NCBI GenBank assembly: GCA_937895695.1
Contig: CALBLM010000272.1
Coordinates: 1-12,162 of the forward strand
Direction: 5' to 3'
Length of the DNA: 12,162 nucleotides
Source: an uncultured Megasphaera sp.
GTDB lineage: Bacteria > Bacillota > Negativicutes > Veillonellales > Megasphaeraceae
Shown: positions 1-6,837 of the stretch, piece by piece
How the letters are laid out: each line of letters opens with the position of its first letter
Numbering within the stretch: position 1 is the stretch's first letter
The notes under the pieces: model-generated
Told to the model about the DNA's origin: nothing
The model's database searches: none
The model's input: only the letters and a program-made list of their open reading frames with translations
Translations under genes and position numbers: made by a program

Positions 1-2897
1 CCTTCATCGATTTTGAGGAGTGTATGAATTTTATGACCTTGTGCCAAAATTTCCTGTACTTGGTCGGCTACGATGGCATCCAAGCCACAGCCGAAGGAGT
101 TGAGTTCGACCAATTCCAAATTAGGCTGGCTGACGACATATTGGGCCGTGCGGTACAGACGGGAATGGTACGACCATTGGTCGACGACGCGCAGTTCCTT
201 AGGGAGTTGGCCTAAGGGAGCGATGCCGTCTTCCGTAAGGACTGCCAATCCCAAACTGTTGATGAGTTCGGGAATGCCGTGGTTGATTTCCGGATCGACG
301 TGATACGGGCGACCGCAGAGGACAATAGCTCGTTCGCCCCGTTTGGCGAGCATGTCCAAGGTTTTCTTCGTCAGGTCGCGGTACGTTTGTTTATACGATT
401 CTTCTTCGTCCCAAGCAGCCAGTGCGGCTTCTTTGATTTCTTTTTTGTCTAAGTTCCAAACGCGCAGTTCTTCCTGGAGTCTGGGAACGATGCGTTTTTT
501 ATCATGAAGCGGTAAGAACGGGCAAAGATAGAGAGTATTCGTATCGGACAGGCGTTCTTCCATATTGTGACGAATGACTTCAGGATAGCTCATGACCATG
601 GGGCAGTTAAAGGTATTATCCCGACTGCCTTCGTCCGGGCCGTTTTGAATGCACGGATAAAAGATACGGTCTACGCCTTTTTCTAGCAGATTTTCAATAT
701 GGCCGTGTACCATTTTAGCCGGATAGCAGGCCGAATCGGACGGAATCGTATCCATGGCTTTTTCGTATAAGGGTTTAGATGACGGGTCCGATAAGACGAC
801 GGTATAGCCGAGTTTGGTAAAGAATGTAAACCAAAACGGATAGTCTTCGTACATGTTCAGTACACGGGGAATGCCGACCGTGCCGCGCGGGCCGTTGGCA
901 AGGGGTTTGTACTTGTTAAATAAGAGGTTGTATTTGACCTTGTACATATTGGGCAGTACCTTGTGATGCTGCGTGATTGAACCAGCAGCGCCGCGTTCAC
1001 AGCGATTGCCTGTAATAAAGGAACGACCATCGTTAAAGGTATTGACCGTGAGCAAGCAGTTGTTTGTACATTTGCCGCAATGGCGAATGGATGTCGTGAC
1101 GTGAAGTTTGGCTAATTCATCCAACGTCAGGATGGTAGATTTCGTTTGGTCTGCATGATAGGCCGTTCGGCAGATCAGCCCCATGCCAAAGGCACCCATC
1201 AGCCCGGCAATGGCCGGACGAATGACATGACGTCCCAATAATTTTTCAAAGGCACGCAATACGGCGTCGTTATAAAAGGTCCCGCCTTGTACGACGACAT
1301 GTTTTCCCAATTTCGCCGGGTCTTTGACTTTGATTACTTTATATAAGGCATTTTTGATGACCGAATAGGACAAGCCGGCGGAAATATCTGCCATCGTGGC
1401 ACCTTCTTTTTGGGCCTGTTTGACTTTGGAGTTCATGAAGACGGTGCATCGCGAACCTAGGTCAATCGGGCTTTTGGCCAGTAGTGCTGCTTTGGAAAAG
1501 TCTTCAATCGATAACTTTAAGGATTTGGCAAAGGTATCCAAGAAGGAGCCGCAACCGGAGGAGCAGGCTTCATTTAAGAGGATATCTTCAATATGACCGT
1601 CTTTGACACGGCTGCATTTCATGTCTTGGCCGCCAATATCGAGGATGAAATCGACGTCCGGACAAAAATGAGCGGCTGCCTGATAATGGGCAATCGTTTC
1701 GACTTCGCCGATGTCCAAATGCAAGGCTTCTTTGATGAGGCCTTCGCCATAGCCCGTAATGCCGGCTTTGGCAATAAACGCGCCCTTAGGCAGACGGGCA
1801 TAGACTTCTTCTACGATTTTTTGGGCAGCTAACAAGGGACTGCCTTCGTTGTTTTGGTAATGCGTATACAGAATTTTATTGTCTTCACTGAGCAAGACCG
1901 ATTTAATCGTCGTCGAGCCGGCATCCATGCCCAAATAGCACGGACCGCTGTACGATGCCAAGTCGCCGTATGGAACGGTGTGTTTGCTGTGCCGTTCCTG
2001 AAATTCTTTTAATTCCTCTTCGTTGTGGAATAACGGGTCAATGCGGTCGGACTGGGCTAAGGACGATTCATCGACGTTACGCAGCTGTCCCATGAGATTC
2101 ATAAAGGACAAGGGTTTTTCATTCAAACTGCCCAATGCAGCCCCGATAGCGACATAGACCTGGGCATTTTCCGGTGCAATGACTTGATCGTCTGTCAAAT
2201 GCAAGGTCTTGGCAAATTGTTTGCGAAGCTGAGATAAATAAGTCAGCGGACCACCGAGGAAGCAGACCGTACCTTTGATAGGACGGCCGCAGGCCAGACC
2301 GGTAATGGTCTGAAATACGATGGATTGGAAGACAGAAGCTGCGACATTTTCCTTGCTGGCCCCTTCGTTGAGGAGAGCCTGAATATCTGTTTTGGCAAAT
2401 ACGCCGCACCGTGCGGCAATGGGGTAGAGTGTATCTGCTTTTTTAGCCAGTTCATTGAGGCCGCCTGCATCGGTATGCAGCAGTGTGGCCATTTGGTCAA
2501 TAAATGCACCCGTACCGCCGGCACAGTTGCCGTTCATGCGGTGTTCGTTGCCGCCGGTCAGATAGGTAATTTTAGCGTCTTCGCCACCTAATTCAATGAT
2601 GACGTCCGATTGCGGATAATACGTACGGACGGCTTTAGTACCGGCAATGACTTCTTGAATAAAAGGGATGCCCAAGTATTCGGCCAATGCAATGCCGCCA
2701 GAGCCAGTAATCGCAAGGGTAATCTGTTGGTCGCCAAAAATTTCATAGGCGTTTTGTAAAAGATCCCATACTTTTTGACGGATATCTGTATAATGGCGGA
2801 CATAGCAGGCATGCATACATTGTCTGGCATCATTTAATACTGCGATTTTGACAGTTGTTGAACCAATATCAATGCCTATATGTAATACGTTTTTCAT
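1..2897 (-). CDS. Tandem 2-hydroxyacyl-CoA dehydratase-type activase with DUF2229 region, 3' end outside window
   Basis: The frame is open without a stop for 965 codons from ATG 2897 to the window edge, so the C-terminus is missing. An AAGGTG ribosome site sits 6 bases upstream. Two BadF/BadG/HgdC-type ATPase (ASKHA) domains follow each other. The first covers about residues 5-255 (DIGSTT near 10, ELGGED near 102, NCAGGTG with C125, RCGVF with C164). The second covers about 320-575 (DAGSTT near 325, DIGGQD near 420, ACSSGCG with C445/C449, RCTVF with C484). C125 and C164 match the two cysteines that hold the bridging [4Fe-4S] cluster in HgdC-type activases. A cysteine set (C607, C610, C614, C633) precedes a DUF2229-like part from about 670 (GIPRVLNMYEDYPFW, SDSACYPAK). 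Family members usually reach about 1,400 residues. Known small activases drive ATP-dependent electron transfer to a dehydratase; for this giant class the substrate is unknown, and no dehydratase subunit is visible here. Family assignment is confident, role is not. Confidence 0.93.
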   Translation of the reverse strand, partial: MKNVLHIGIDIGSTTVKIAVLNDARQCMHACYVRHYTDIRQKVWDLLQNAYEIFGDQQITLAITGSGGIALAEYLGIPFIQEVIAGTKAVRTYYPQSDVIIELGGEDAKITYLTGGNEHRMNGNCAGGTGAFIDQMATLLHTDAGGLNELAKKADTLYPIAARCGVFAKTDIQALLNEGASKENVAASVFQSIVFQTITGLACGRPIKGTVCFLGGPLTYLSQLRKQFAKTLHLTDDQVIAPENAQVYVAIGAALGSLNEKPLSFMNLMGQLRNVDESSLAQSDRIDPLFHNEEELKEFQERHSKHTVPYGDLASYSGPCYLGMDAGSTTIKSVLLSEDNKILYTHYQNNEGSPLLAAQKIVEEVYARLPKGAFIAKAGITGYGEGLIKEALHLDIGEVETIAHYQAAAHFCPDVDFILDIGGQDMKCSRVKDGHIEDILLNEACSSGCGSFLDTFAKSLKLSIEDFSKAALLAKSPIDLGSRCTVFMNSKVKQAQKEGATMADISAGLSYSVIKNALYKVIKVKDPAKLGKHVVVQGGTFYNDAVLRAFEKLLGRHVIRPAIAGLMGAFGMGLICRTAYHADQTKSTILTLDELAKLHVTTSIRHCGKCTNNCLLTVNTFNDGRSFITGNRCERGAAGSITQHHKVLPNMYKVKYNLLFNKYKPLANGPRGTVGIPRVLNMYEDYPFWFTFFTKLGYTVVLSDPSSKPLYEKAMDTIPSDSACYPAKMVHGHIENLLEKGVDRIFYPCIQNGPDEGSRDNTFNCPMVMSYPEVIRHNMEERLSDTNTLYLCPFLPLHDKKRIVPRLQEELRVWNLDKKEIKEAALAAWDEEESYKQTYRDLTKKTLDMLAKRGERAIVLCGRPYHVDPEINHGIPELINSLGLAVLTEDGIAPLGQLPKELRVVDQWSYHSRLYRTAQYVVSQPNLELVELNSFGCGLDAIVADQVQEILAQGHKIHTLLKIDE

Positions 2898-2909
2898 ATG
2901 TTTCACCTT

Positions 2910-2925
2910 ATCGGCACAAGCCGAT
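2910..2925. other. Short hairpin next to the activase ribosome site
   Basis: ATCGGC, loop ACAA, GCCGAT forms a 6-base-pair stem. In the activase mRNA it lies directly before the AAGGTG ribosome site and could affect translation or stability. On the plus strand it is followed by CTTTCTTTTTT, the form of a weak intrinsic terminator for transcripts running antisense out of the activase gene. Confidence 0.45.
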
Positions 2926-2978
2926 CTTTCTTTTTTACTTATTTTGTGTATATATAATAACTACATTATAATAGAAAT

Positions 2979-3028
2979 ATAGACTGATGCTGCCAGCCTG
3001 ATGAAGGTACGGCGTATACATAGTCTAT
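2979..3028 (-). other. Inverted repeat at the 5' end of the activase leader
   Basis: ATAGACT (2979-2985) and AGTCTAT (3022-3028) are perfect 7-base inverted copies enclosing 36 bases. The predicted transcript start lies within the outer arm, so the mRNA could open with a closed stem-loop. The enclosed segment is GC-richer than its AT-rich surroundings and carries CTGATG twice on the plus strand (2984 and 2998). I recognise no known riboswitch. Confidence 0.4.
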
Positions 3029-3033
3029 CCTAT

Positions 3034-3062
3034 ATTGTATCATATTGCGTCCAAACTGTAAG
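3034..3062 (-). promoter_or_regulatory. Candidate promoter of the activase gene
   Basis: On the minus strand there is a -35 CTTACA (3062-3057), a 17-base spacer, and TGaTACAAT as an extended -10 (3042-3034). Transcription would begin near 3027 and leave a leader of about 130 bases. A TATAAT at 2970-2965 is a second possible -10, but it has no TGn and no plausible -35. Confidence 0.55.
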
Positions 3063-3148
3063 GTAGAAAATTCTATTTTATAGTAATTTTTTGTGGATAA
3101 TGTCTATTTTTAACTTAAAAAGCATTACTTCTTTTACGTGGCCATTTA

Positions 3149-3157
3149 TGATACAAT
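3149..3157 (+). promoter_or_regulatory. Candidate extended -10 promoter of speE
   Basis: TGaTACAAT is an extended -10 located 34 bases before the speE start. The sequence 17 bases upstream (TTCTTT) is a poor -35. The start of transcription would be near 3164, leaving a short leader with the GGAGG-type ribosome site. Confidence 0.55.
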
Positions 3158-3190
3158 AAAACGAGTAAAAGACTTTACAGGAGGCCCGAT

Positions 3191-4039
3191 ATGAAAGAAT
3201 TTGTGACAGAACATCAGTCGCCGTATTTGGATTTAACGGCAGAAGTTTCCAAAATATTATATAAGGGAAAATCAGAGTTTCAAGATATTATTGTAGCCGA
3301 TTCCAAAGAGTTTGGCCGCATGCTGGTACTGGACGGTGTATTTCAAACGTCCATCAAAGATGAATTCATGTATCATGAAAGTATTGTCCATATTCCGTTA
3401 TTTTTGCATCCCCATCCCAAAAATGTACTGATTATTGGCGGCGGTGACGGCGGTGCTGCTAGAGAAGCCGTTCGTCATCCCGAAGTAGAACATGTTACGA
3501 TGGTCGATATTGACGGCAAAGTTATTGAATTATCGAAAGAATATTTTCCGGAAATTTCTAAAGCCATGCGGGAACACAATCCCAAACTGACTGTCAAAGT
3601 CGGTGATGGCATTGCCTTTATGCGGCAAGCAGAAAATTTCTATGATGTCATTATTGTCGATTGCTCCGACCCCGTAGGCCCCGGCGAAGGACTGTTTACG
3701 TATGAATTTTACAAAGATACGTATAAAGCCTTAAAAGAAGACGGCTTATTTGTACAGCAGACGGAATCACCGTTTATGCATCGCAAACTGGTCAAAGAAA
3801 TTTGGGACTGCGTATCGGATATTTTCCCGATTACGCGATTGTATACGGCATTTATTCCTCTCTATCCGACAGGGATGCATTGCTTTACGATGGGCTCTAA
3901 AAAATACGATCCTTTGCAGTGGACACCGAATCGTAAACGGACATTCCCGACGAAATACTACAACGAAGGAATTCAGCGCAGTGCCTTTGTTTTGCCGAAT
4001 TTCGTAAAAGATGTATTATATGGAGAAAAAGATAGATAA
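3191..4039 (+). CDS. speE: Spermidine synthase (polyamine aminopropyltransferase)
   Basis: The 282-residue product transfers an aminopropyl group from decarboxylated S-adenosylmethionine to putrescine, giving spermidine in the cytosol. Visible signatures are the N-terminal beta domain with MLVLDG (44-49), YHE at 62-64, the Rossmann-type nucleotide loop GGGDGG at 83-88, the acidic D106 after beta-2, and the catalytic DCSDPVGP (157-164) with the expected two aspartates. QTESPF at 190-195 also fits the family. Length is normal. The start is set by a good AGGAGG-like site (CAGGAGG, 3179-3185). It appears to be a single-gene unit. No S-adenosylmethionine decarboxylase (speD) is next to it, so the aminopropyl donor must come from a gene elsewhere. 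I see no clear terminator between it and the tRNA promoter 29 bases downstream. The exact amine acceptor cannot be read from sequence. Confidence 0.95.
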   Translation: MKEFVTEHQSPYLDLTAEVSKILYKGKSEFQDIIVADSKEFGRMLVLDGVFQTSIKDEFMYHESIVHIPLFLHPHPKNVLIIGGGDGGAAREAVRHPEVEHVTMVDIDGKVIELSKEYFPEISKAMREHNPKLTVKVGDGIAFMRQAENFYDVIIVDCSDPVGPGEGLFTYEFYKDTYKALKEDGLFVQQTESPFMHRKLVKEIWDCVSDIFPITRLYTAFIPLYPTGMHCFTMGSKKYDPLQWTPNRKRTFPTKYYNEGIQRSAFVLPNFVKDVLYGEKDR

Positions 4040-4067
4040 AATATTTTGCAAAAAATTAAAAAATCTC

Positions 4068-4096
4068 TTGACATAATGCATGCTGGATGATAGAAT
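4068..4096 (+). promoter_or_regulatory. Promoter of the tRNA operon
   Basis: A consensus TTGACA (4068-4073), a 17-base spacer and TGaTAGAAT (4088-4096) precede the tRNA genes. It is the strongest promoter in the window and the only one with a perfect -35, as expected for stable RNA. Transcription should begin near 4103. Confidence 0.8.
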
Positions 4097-4099
4097 AAT

Positions 4100-4141
4100 C
4101 TACGTTGACGGCGCACAAATGAAATGTGCGACGCAGCGTAG
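4100..4141 (+). other. Stem-loop leader of the tRNA transcript
   Basis: CTACG (4100-4104) pairs with CGTAG (4137-4141). Inside it, CGCACA (4112-4117) pairs with TGTGCG (4125-4130) around a 7-base loop. The nested structure ends 8 bases before tRNA-His, so it may guide 5' processing or protect the precursor. I find no coding potential. Confidence 0.5.
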
Positions 4142-4149
4142 ATACCTAT

Positions 4150-4226
4150 GGCGGGTATGGTGAAGTGGTTAACACGGCGGATTGTGGCTCCGTTATGCTA
4201 GGGTTCGAATCCCTATACTCGCCCCA
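4150..4226 (+). tRNA. tRNA-His (anticodon GTG)
   Basis: The acceptor stem GCGGGTA (4151-4157) pairs with TACTCGC (4216-4222), with one G-T pair. The extra G-1 typical of tRNA-His is encoded at 4150 opposite C73 at 4223. The anticodon GTG is at 4184-4186 in loop TTGTGGC, and the T arm is TAGGG/CCCTA. CCA is encoded at 4224-4226. It is the first gene of a three-tRNA transcript. Confidence 0.96.
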
Positions 4227-4227
4227 T

Positions 4228-4302
4228 AGGGGTATAGCCAAGTGGTAAGGCACCGGACTTTGACTCCGCTATGCGCTGGTTCGAATCCAGCTACCCCTGC
4301 CA
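4228..4302 (+). tRNA. tRNA-Gln (anticodon TTG)
   Basis: The acceptor stem AGGGGTA (4228-4234) pairs with TACCCCT (4292-4298). The discriminator is G4299 and CCA is encoded. The anticodon TTG is at 4260-4262, and the T arm is GCTGG/CCAGC. Only one base separates it from tRNA-His. Two oddities: the first pair is A1-U72 where bacterial tRNA-Gln normally has U1-A72, and the top of the anticodon stem is a C27-C43 mismatch (4253, 4269). Everything else is canonical, so it is probably functional. Confidence 0.95.
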
Positions 4303-4307
4303 GCCAT

Positions 4308-4383
4308 GATTCATTAGCTCAGCTGGTAGAGCACCTGACTTTTAATCAGGGTGTCCCGAGTTCGAATCTCGGATGGATCACCA
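4308..4383 (+). tRNA. tRNA-Lys (anticodon TTT)
   Basis: The acceptor stem GATTCAT (4308-4314) pairs with ATGGATC (4373-4379), with a T-G wobble. The anticodon stem is CCTGA/TCAGG with TTT at 4341-4343. The discriminator is A4380 and CCA is encoded at 4381-4383. The gene starts 5 bases after tRNA-Gln and ends 1 base before the terminator stem. Confidence 0.96.
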
Positions 4384-4384
4384 T

Positions 4385-4414
4385 AAAAGCACTGTTCTTG
4401 TGAACAGTGCTTTT
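4385..4414 (+). terminator. Intrinsic terminator of the tRNA operon
   Basis: A perfect 13-base-pair stem (AAAAGCACTGTTC with its complement) around the loop TTGT is followed by a T-rich run to 4421. It begins immediately after the CCA of tRNA-Lys. Confidence 0.93.
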
Positions 4415-4471
4415 TGTTTTTCCTATCGTTTCATATATATAATATATATCCATAGGAATATAGGGATATAC

Positions 4472-4512
4472 AAAACAACCGCTTACTGCATGATACAGTG
4501 AGCGGTTGTTTT
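4472..4512. terminator. Bidirectional terminator of the antiporter gene
   Basis: AAAACAACCGCT...ACTG (4472-4488) pairs with CAGT...AGCGGTTGTTTT (4496-4512) around a 7-base loop, with a single internal T-G mismatch. Both ends carry A or T runs. It lies 30 bases beyond the antiporter stop on the minus strand and also backs up the tRNA terminator on the plus strand. Confidence 0.88.
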
Positions 4513-4541
4513 ATTTGTCATATGACGCCGGAGCGTGTCGA

Positions 4542-5987
4542 TTACCAAAGGAAGAAGATAATCATATCAATAATGAACGTAGGAATTAGAATGGAGCAGG
4601 ACCATCCCATATATCCAAAGAAGCTGGGCATTTTGATTTTATTTTCTTCGGCAATGGATTTAACCATGAAGTTTGGTGCATTGCCAATATATGTATTGGC
4701 ACCCATGAATACGGCACCGGCTGAAATCGCTTCCAGCATAATCTGCGATACTGTACCGACAGACGTTGCAATTCCCTGTGTTGCGCCCAGGGCACCGGCG
4801 GTCTGCAGAAATACGAGATACGTCGGCGTATTATCCAAGAAGGACGATAACGCCCCGGTTGCCCAGAACATTTCCCATGGTTGGGACAGACCCAATTCGG
4901 CACCGTGAGTTTTTAAAATAATCAACGCCGGAATCATGGTAATGAAGATGCCGATAAACAACTTAGCTACTTCGGCAATCGGCGCATACGAGAATTCGTT
5001 GATAGCTCGGATAGACTGTTTTGTCGTTTTCAACGATAAGTAAGCAGCGACGAGCAGTAAAATGATTTCTACGAGCGTTGCATAGGGGAAGACGATGCCG
5101 TCAAAAACGGGGATACCGGCGCCGTCAGCAAAGAAGGCAAATTCTTTTGGCAGTACGCCGTTAGCGACAACGCCTAAGACGATAAGGGCAATAAAAATCA
5201 GATTATGAATGCCTTCGACATGAATCGGTTCTTTGTCGCCTTGCTGTGTATCCTGCGGAGAACGGCCGGCAGCCAGTTCTTTTTTATACAGATGATGGTC
5301 GATGGCAAAGAAAACGATAAAGAGAATAATTAAGTTTAAAATTAAAATCGGCAGTAAGTGGAAGGTCCACGTAAAAGGAACGCCGCGCTGAAATCCCATG
5401 AACAGCGGTGGATCGCCGAGAGGTGTCAAGCAGCCGCCGATGTTGGCAACCAAGAAAATAAAGAACACAATGACGTGTACTTTGCGCTGCCGCCAAGAAT
5501 TTGCCTTGATGACAGGACGAATCATGAGCATGGCTGCACCGGTCGTGCCGATCCAGCTGGCAAGCACTGTGCCGATCAAAAGCAAGAGGGCGTTGATTTT
5601 CGGCGTGCCGGCCAGTGTCCCTTTGACGGCAATGCCGCCGGCGACGACAAAGAGGGCAAACAACAGGACAATAAAGGGAATGTAATCAAGCAGTACCGAT
5701 TCAAGGAGCCGAAATACGGCTTCGTTGACGCCATATGCCGCAGCAAAGGGAACGACAAATAACAGGGACCAGCCAATGGCTGTATGGAGCATGTTTTTTT
5801 CCCACCACTGTGGTTTGATAAGAGGAATAATAGCAATAGATAATAACATGCCGACAAAAGGAATAATACTCCATGTTGGCAGTGTGGTGCCGATAGCAGC
5901 GTGAGCCCCTTCGTTGGCAAATACTGCAGGCATCATAAACAGAAAGAATGCCAATGTACAAGACAATGGCCGAACAAGATGTTTCAT
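4542..5987 (-). CDS. Sodium:proton antiporter, NhaD/CitMHS-like
   Basis: The 481-residue protein is a polytopic inner-membrane carrier of the ion transporter superfamily (sodium:proton antiporter, related to NhaD and CitMHS). About 11-12 hydrophobic segments are visible. Two family-type loops occur in the two halves: GGCLTPLGDPP (184-194) and SSFLDNTPTYLVF (381-393), followed by NTYIGNAPNFMVK (431-443). The first 24 residues (KHLVRP, a hydrophobic run, then VFANEGAHA) look like a cleavable signal peptide. I chose ATG 5987 over the in-frame ATG at 6023 because AAAGGCGG lies just upstream and the signal peptide then starts normally. A hydrophilic loop near 235-258 separates the halves. It stands alone, pointing away from its neighbours. 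The exchanged ion is inferred from the family; a carboxylate substrate cannot be excluded. Confidence 0.87.
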   Translation of the reverse strand: MKHLVRPLSCTLAFFLFMMPAVFANEGAHAAIGTTLPTWSIIPFVGMLLSIAIIPLIKPQWWEKNMLHTAIGWSLLFVVPFAAAYGVNEAVFRLLESVLLDYIPFIVLLFALFVVAGGIAVKGTLAGTPKINALLLLIGTVLASWIGTTGAAMLMIRPVIKANSWRQRKVHVIVFFIFLVANIGGCLTPLGDPPLFMGFQRGVPFTWTFHLLPILILNLIILFIVFFAIDHHLYKKELAAGRSPQDTQQGDKEPIHVEGIHNLIFIALIVLGVVANGVLPKEFAFFADGAGIPVFDGIVFPYATLVEIILLLVAAYLSLKTTKQSIRAINEFSYAPIAEVAKLFIGIFITMIPALIILKTHGAELGLSQPWEMFWATGALSSFLDNTPTYLVFLQTAGALGATQGIATSVGTVSQIMLEAISAGAVFMGANTYIGNAPNFMVKSIAEENKIKMPSFFGYMGWSCSILIPTFIIDMIIFFLW

Positions 5988-6040
5988 AGTATACCGCCTT
6001 TCGTTGTATATCATTGTATCCATGATGGATAATTACAAAC

Positions 6041-6049
6041 ATTATAGCA
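6041..6049 (-). promoter_or_regulatory. Candidate extended -10 promoter of the antiporter gene
   Basis: On the minus strand TGcTATAAT is a perfect -10 with TGn. No convincing -35 lies 16-18 bases upstream. The leader would be about 47 bases. Confidence 0.6.
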
Positions 6050-6236
6050 TAGGTATTCTTACTATTATACTGTTTTTTTTTAAAATACTATATTTTTATA
6101 TCATTTAGGCAGATAAAAACTTTAGGATATGTAAAAAAAACAGGTTCGATAAAAAATATGCCGAAAAAAGAAGGAAATAGGAAACCCATAGAGAATATAT
6201 ACTATAAAGGTACCGTGAAAGTGAGGAGGGATTTAT
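6050..6236. other. AT-rich intergenic region before the Usp gene
   Basis: The stretch is rich in A and T runs and holds no ORF with a ribosome site. TATACT (6198-6203) is a possible -10 for the Usp gene, but I see neither TGn nor a -35 at proper spacing. The Usp promoter is therefore uncertain and may use another sigma factor or an activator. Confidence 0.4.
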
Positions 6237-6683
6237 ATGAAAAAATATAATAATATTATTGTGCCGACCGATGGGTCCGTCAATTCCAAACGGGCATTAG
6301 AACATGCCGTCGTCATTGCGTCCTCTTTGGGTGCGACGATTACACTGGTATATGTAGCCAATATCGTTTCCGTTATTTCCAATTTTGATCAGATTCCCAA
6401 TGCAAGCGGGTATGTTACGGAACAAGTTGCACTGGATATGGAAGAAGAAGGCAAAGGCGTACTGGATGAGTTTGCCAAAGCCATCCCGCAGAATATCGAA
6501 GTCAAAAGCGTATTTGAAGTCGGCTCGCCGGGACCGGCCGTATTGTCCGTAGCCAAAAAATATAATGCCGATCTGATTGTTATGGGCAGTCGCGGCTTAG
6601 GACCGTTGAAAGGATTGTTTATGGGTTCTGTCAGCAGTTATGTTGTAACGCATTCGGAATGCCCCGTATTAATCGTTAAATAA
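6237..6683 (+). CDS. Universal stress protein, UspA family, single domain
   Basis: The 148-residue cytosolic protein has the complete UspA fold. It starts with NNIIVPTDGS (5-14), where D12 contacts adenine in ATP-binding members. It ends with the nucleotide loop G117-2x-G120-9x-G130-S131 and the closing strand CPVLIVK. The loop is intact, so it should belong to the ATP-binding subclass, which usually forms dimers. A strong GAGGAGGG ribosome site lies 7 bases before ATG. It is a single-gene unit between an AT-rich region and a strong terminator. Family members respond to starvation, oxygen or acid stress, but the particular trigger here is unknown. Confidence 0.95.
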   Translation: MKKYNNIIVPTDGSVNSKRALEHAVVIASSLGATITLVYVANIVSVISNFDQIPNASGYVTEQVALDMEEEGKGVLDEFAKAIPQNIEVKSVFEVGSPGPAVLSVAKKYNADLIVMGSRGLGPLKGLFMGSVSSYVVTHSECPVLIVK

Positions 6684-6713
6684 TATACATGACGCTGTGT
6701 ACCTGTGCACGTC

Positions 6714-6754
6714 AGAGACTTTGCTCTGAAAAAATGAGCAAAGTCTCTTTTTTT
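6714..6754 (+). terminator. Intrinsic terminator of the Usp gene
   Basis: AGAGACTTTGCTC (6714-6726) pairs perfectly with GAGCAAAGTCTCT (6736-6748) around a 9-base A-rich loop and is followed by a run of T. Confidence 0.93.
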
Positions 6755-6777
6755 GTGTATGGGAATTGCGTATTTTG

Positions 6778-6786
6778 TGATATACT
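6778..6786 (+). promoter_or_regulatory. Candidate extended -10 promoter of the envelope operon
   Basis: TGaTATACT is an extended -10, 51 bases before the first gene of the operon. No good -35 is present at 17 bases. It lies just after the Usp terminator, so the operon is probably transcribed on its own. Confidence 0.55.
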
Positions 6787-6837
6787 GTGAGTGCGTATAC
6801 ATTACGATAGATAATCTTGCCTAGGAGGCAGTAGACA

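Noticed and set aside
1593..1832. Plus-strand ORF of 79 codons
   Set aside because: It is antisense to the second activase domain and has no ribosome site or promoter.
2119..2833. Minus-strand ORFs of 81-96 codons
   Set aside because: They lie in other frames of the activase gene, which reads through without interruption.
4421..4457. TCCTAT/ATAGGA inverted repeat around an AT repeat
   Set aside because: It lies between two strong terminators and is mostly alternating A and T, so it is probably spacer sequence of no function.
5358..5762. Plus-strand 134-codon ORF
   Set aside because: It is antisense to the antiporter gene, has no ribosome site, and its translation is rich in Cys, Arg and charged runs typical of a shadow frame.
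5988..6023. Upstream ATG extending the antiporter by 12 residues
   Set aside because: It has no ribosome site, and it would put a charged stretch before a well-formed signal peptide; ATG 5987 has AAAGGCGG.
6690..6714. TGACG/CGTCA inverted repeat after the Usp stop
   Set aside because: The arms are only 5 bases and it overlaps the start of the real terminator stem; likely chance.
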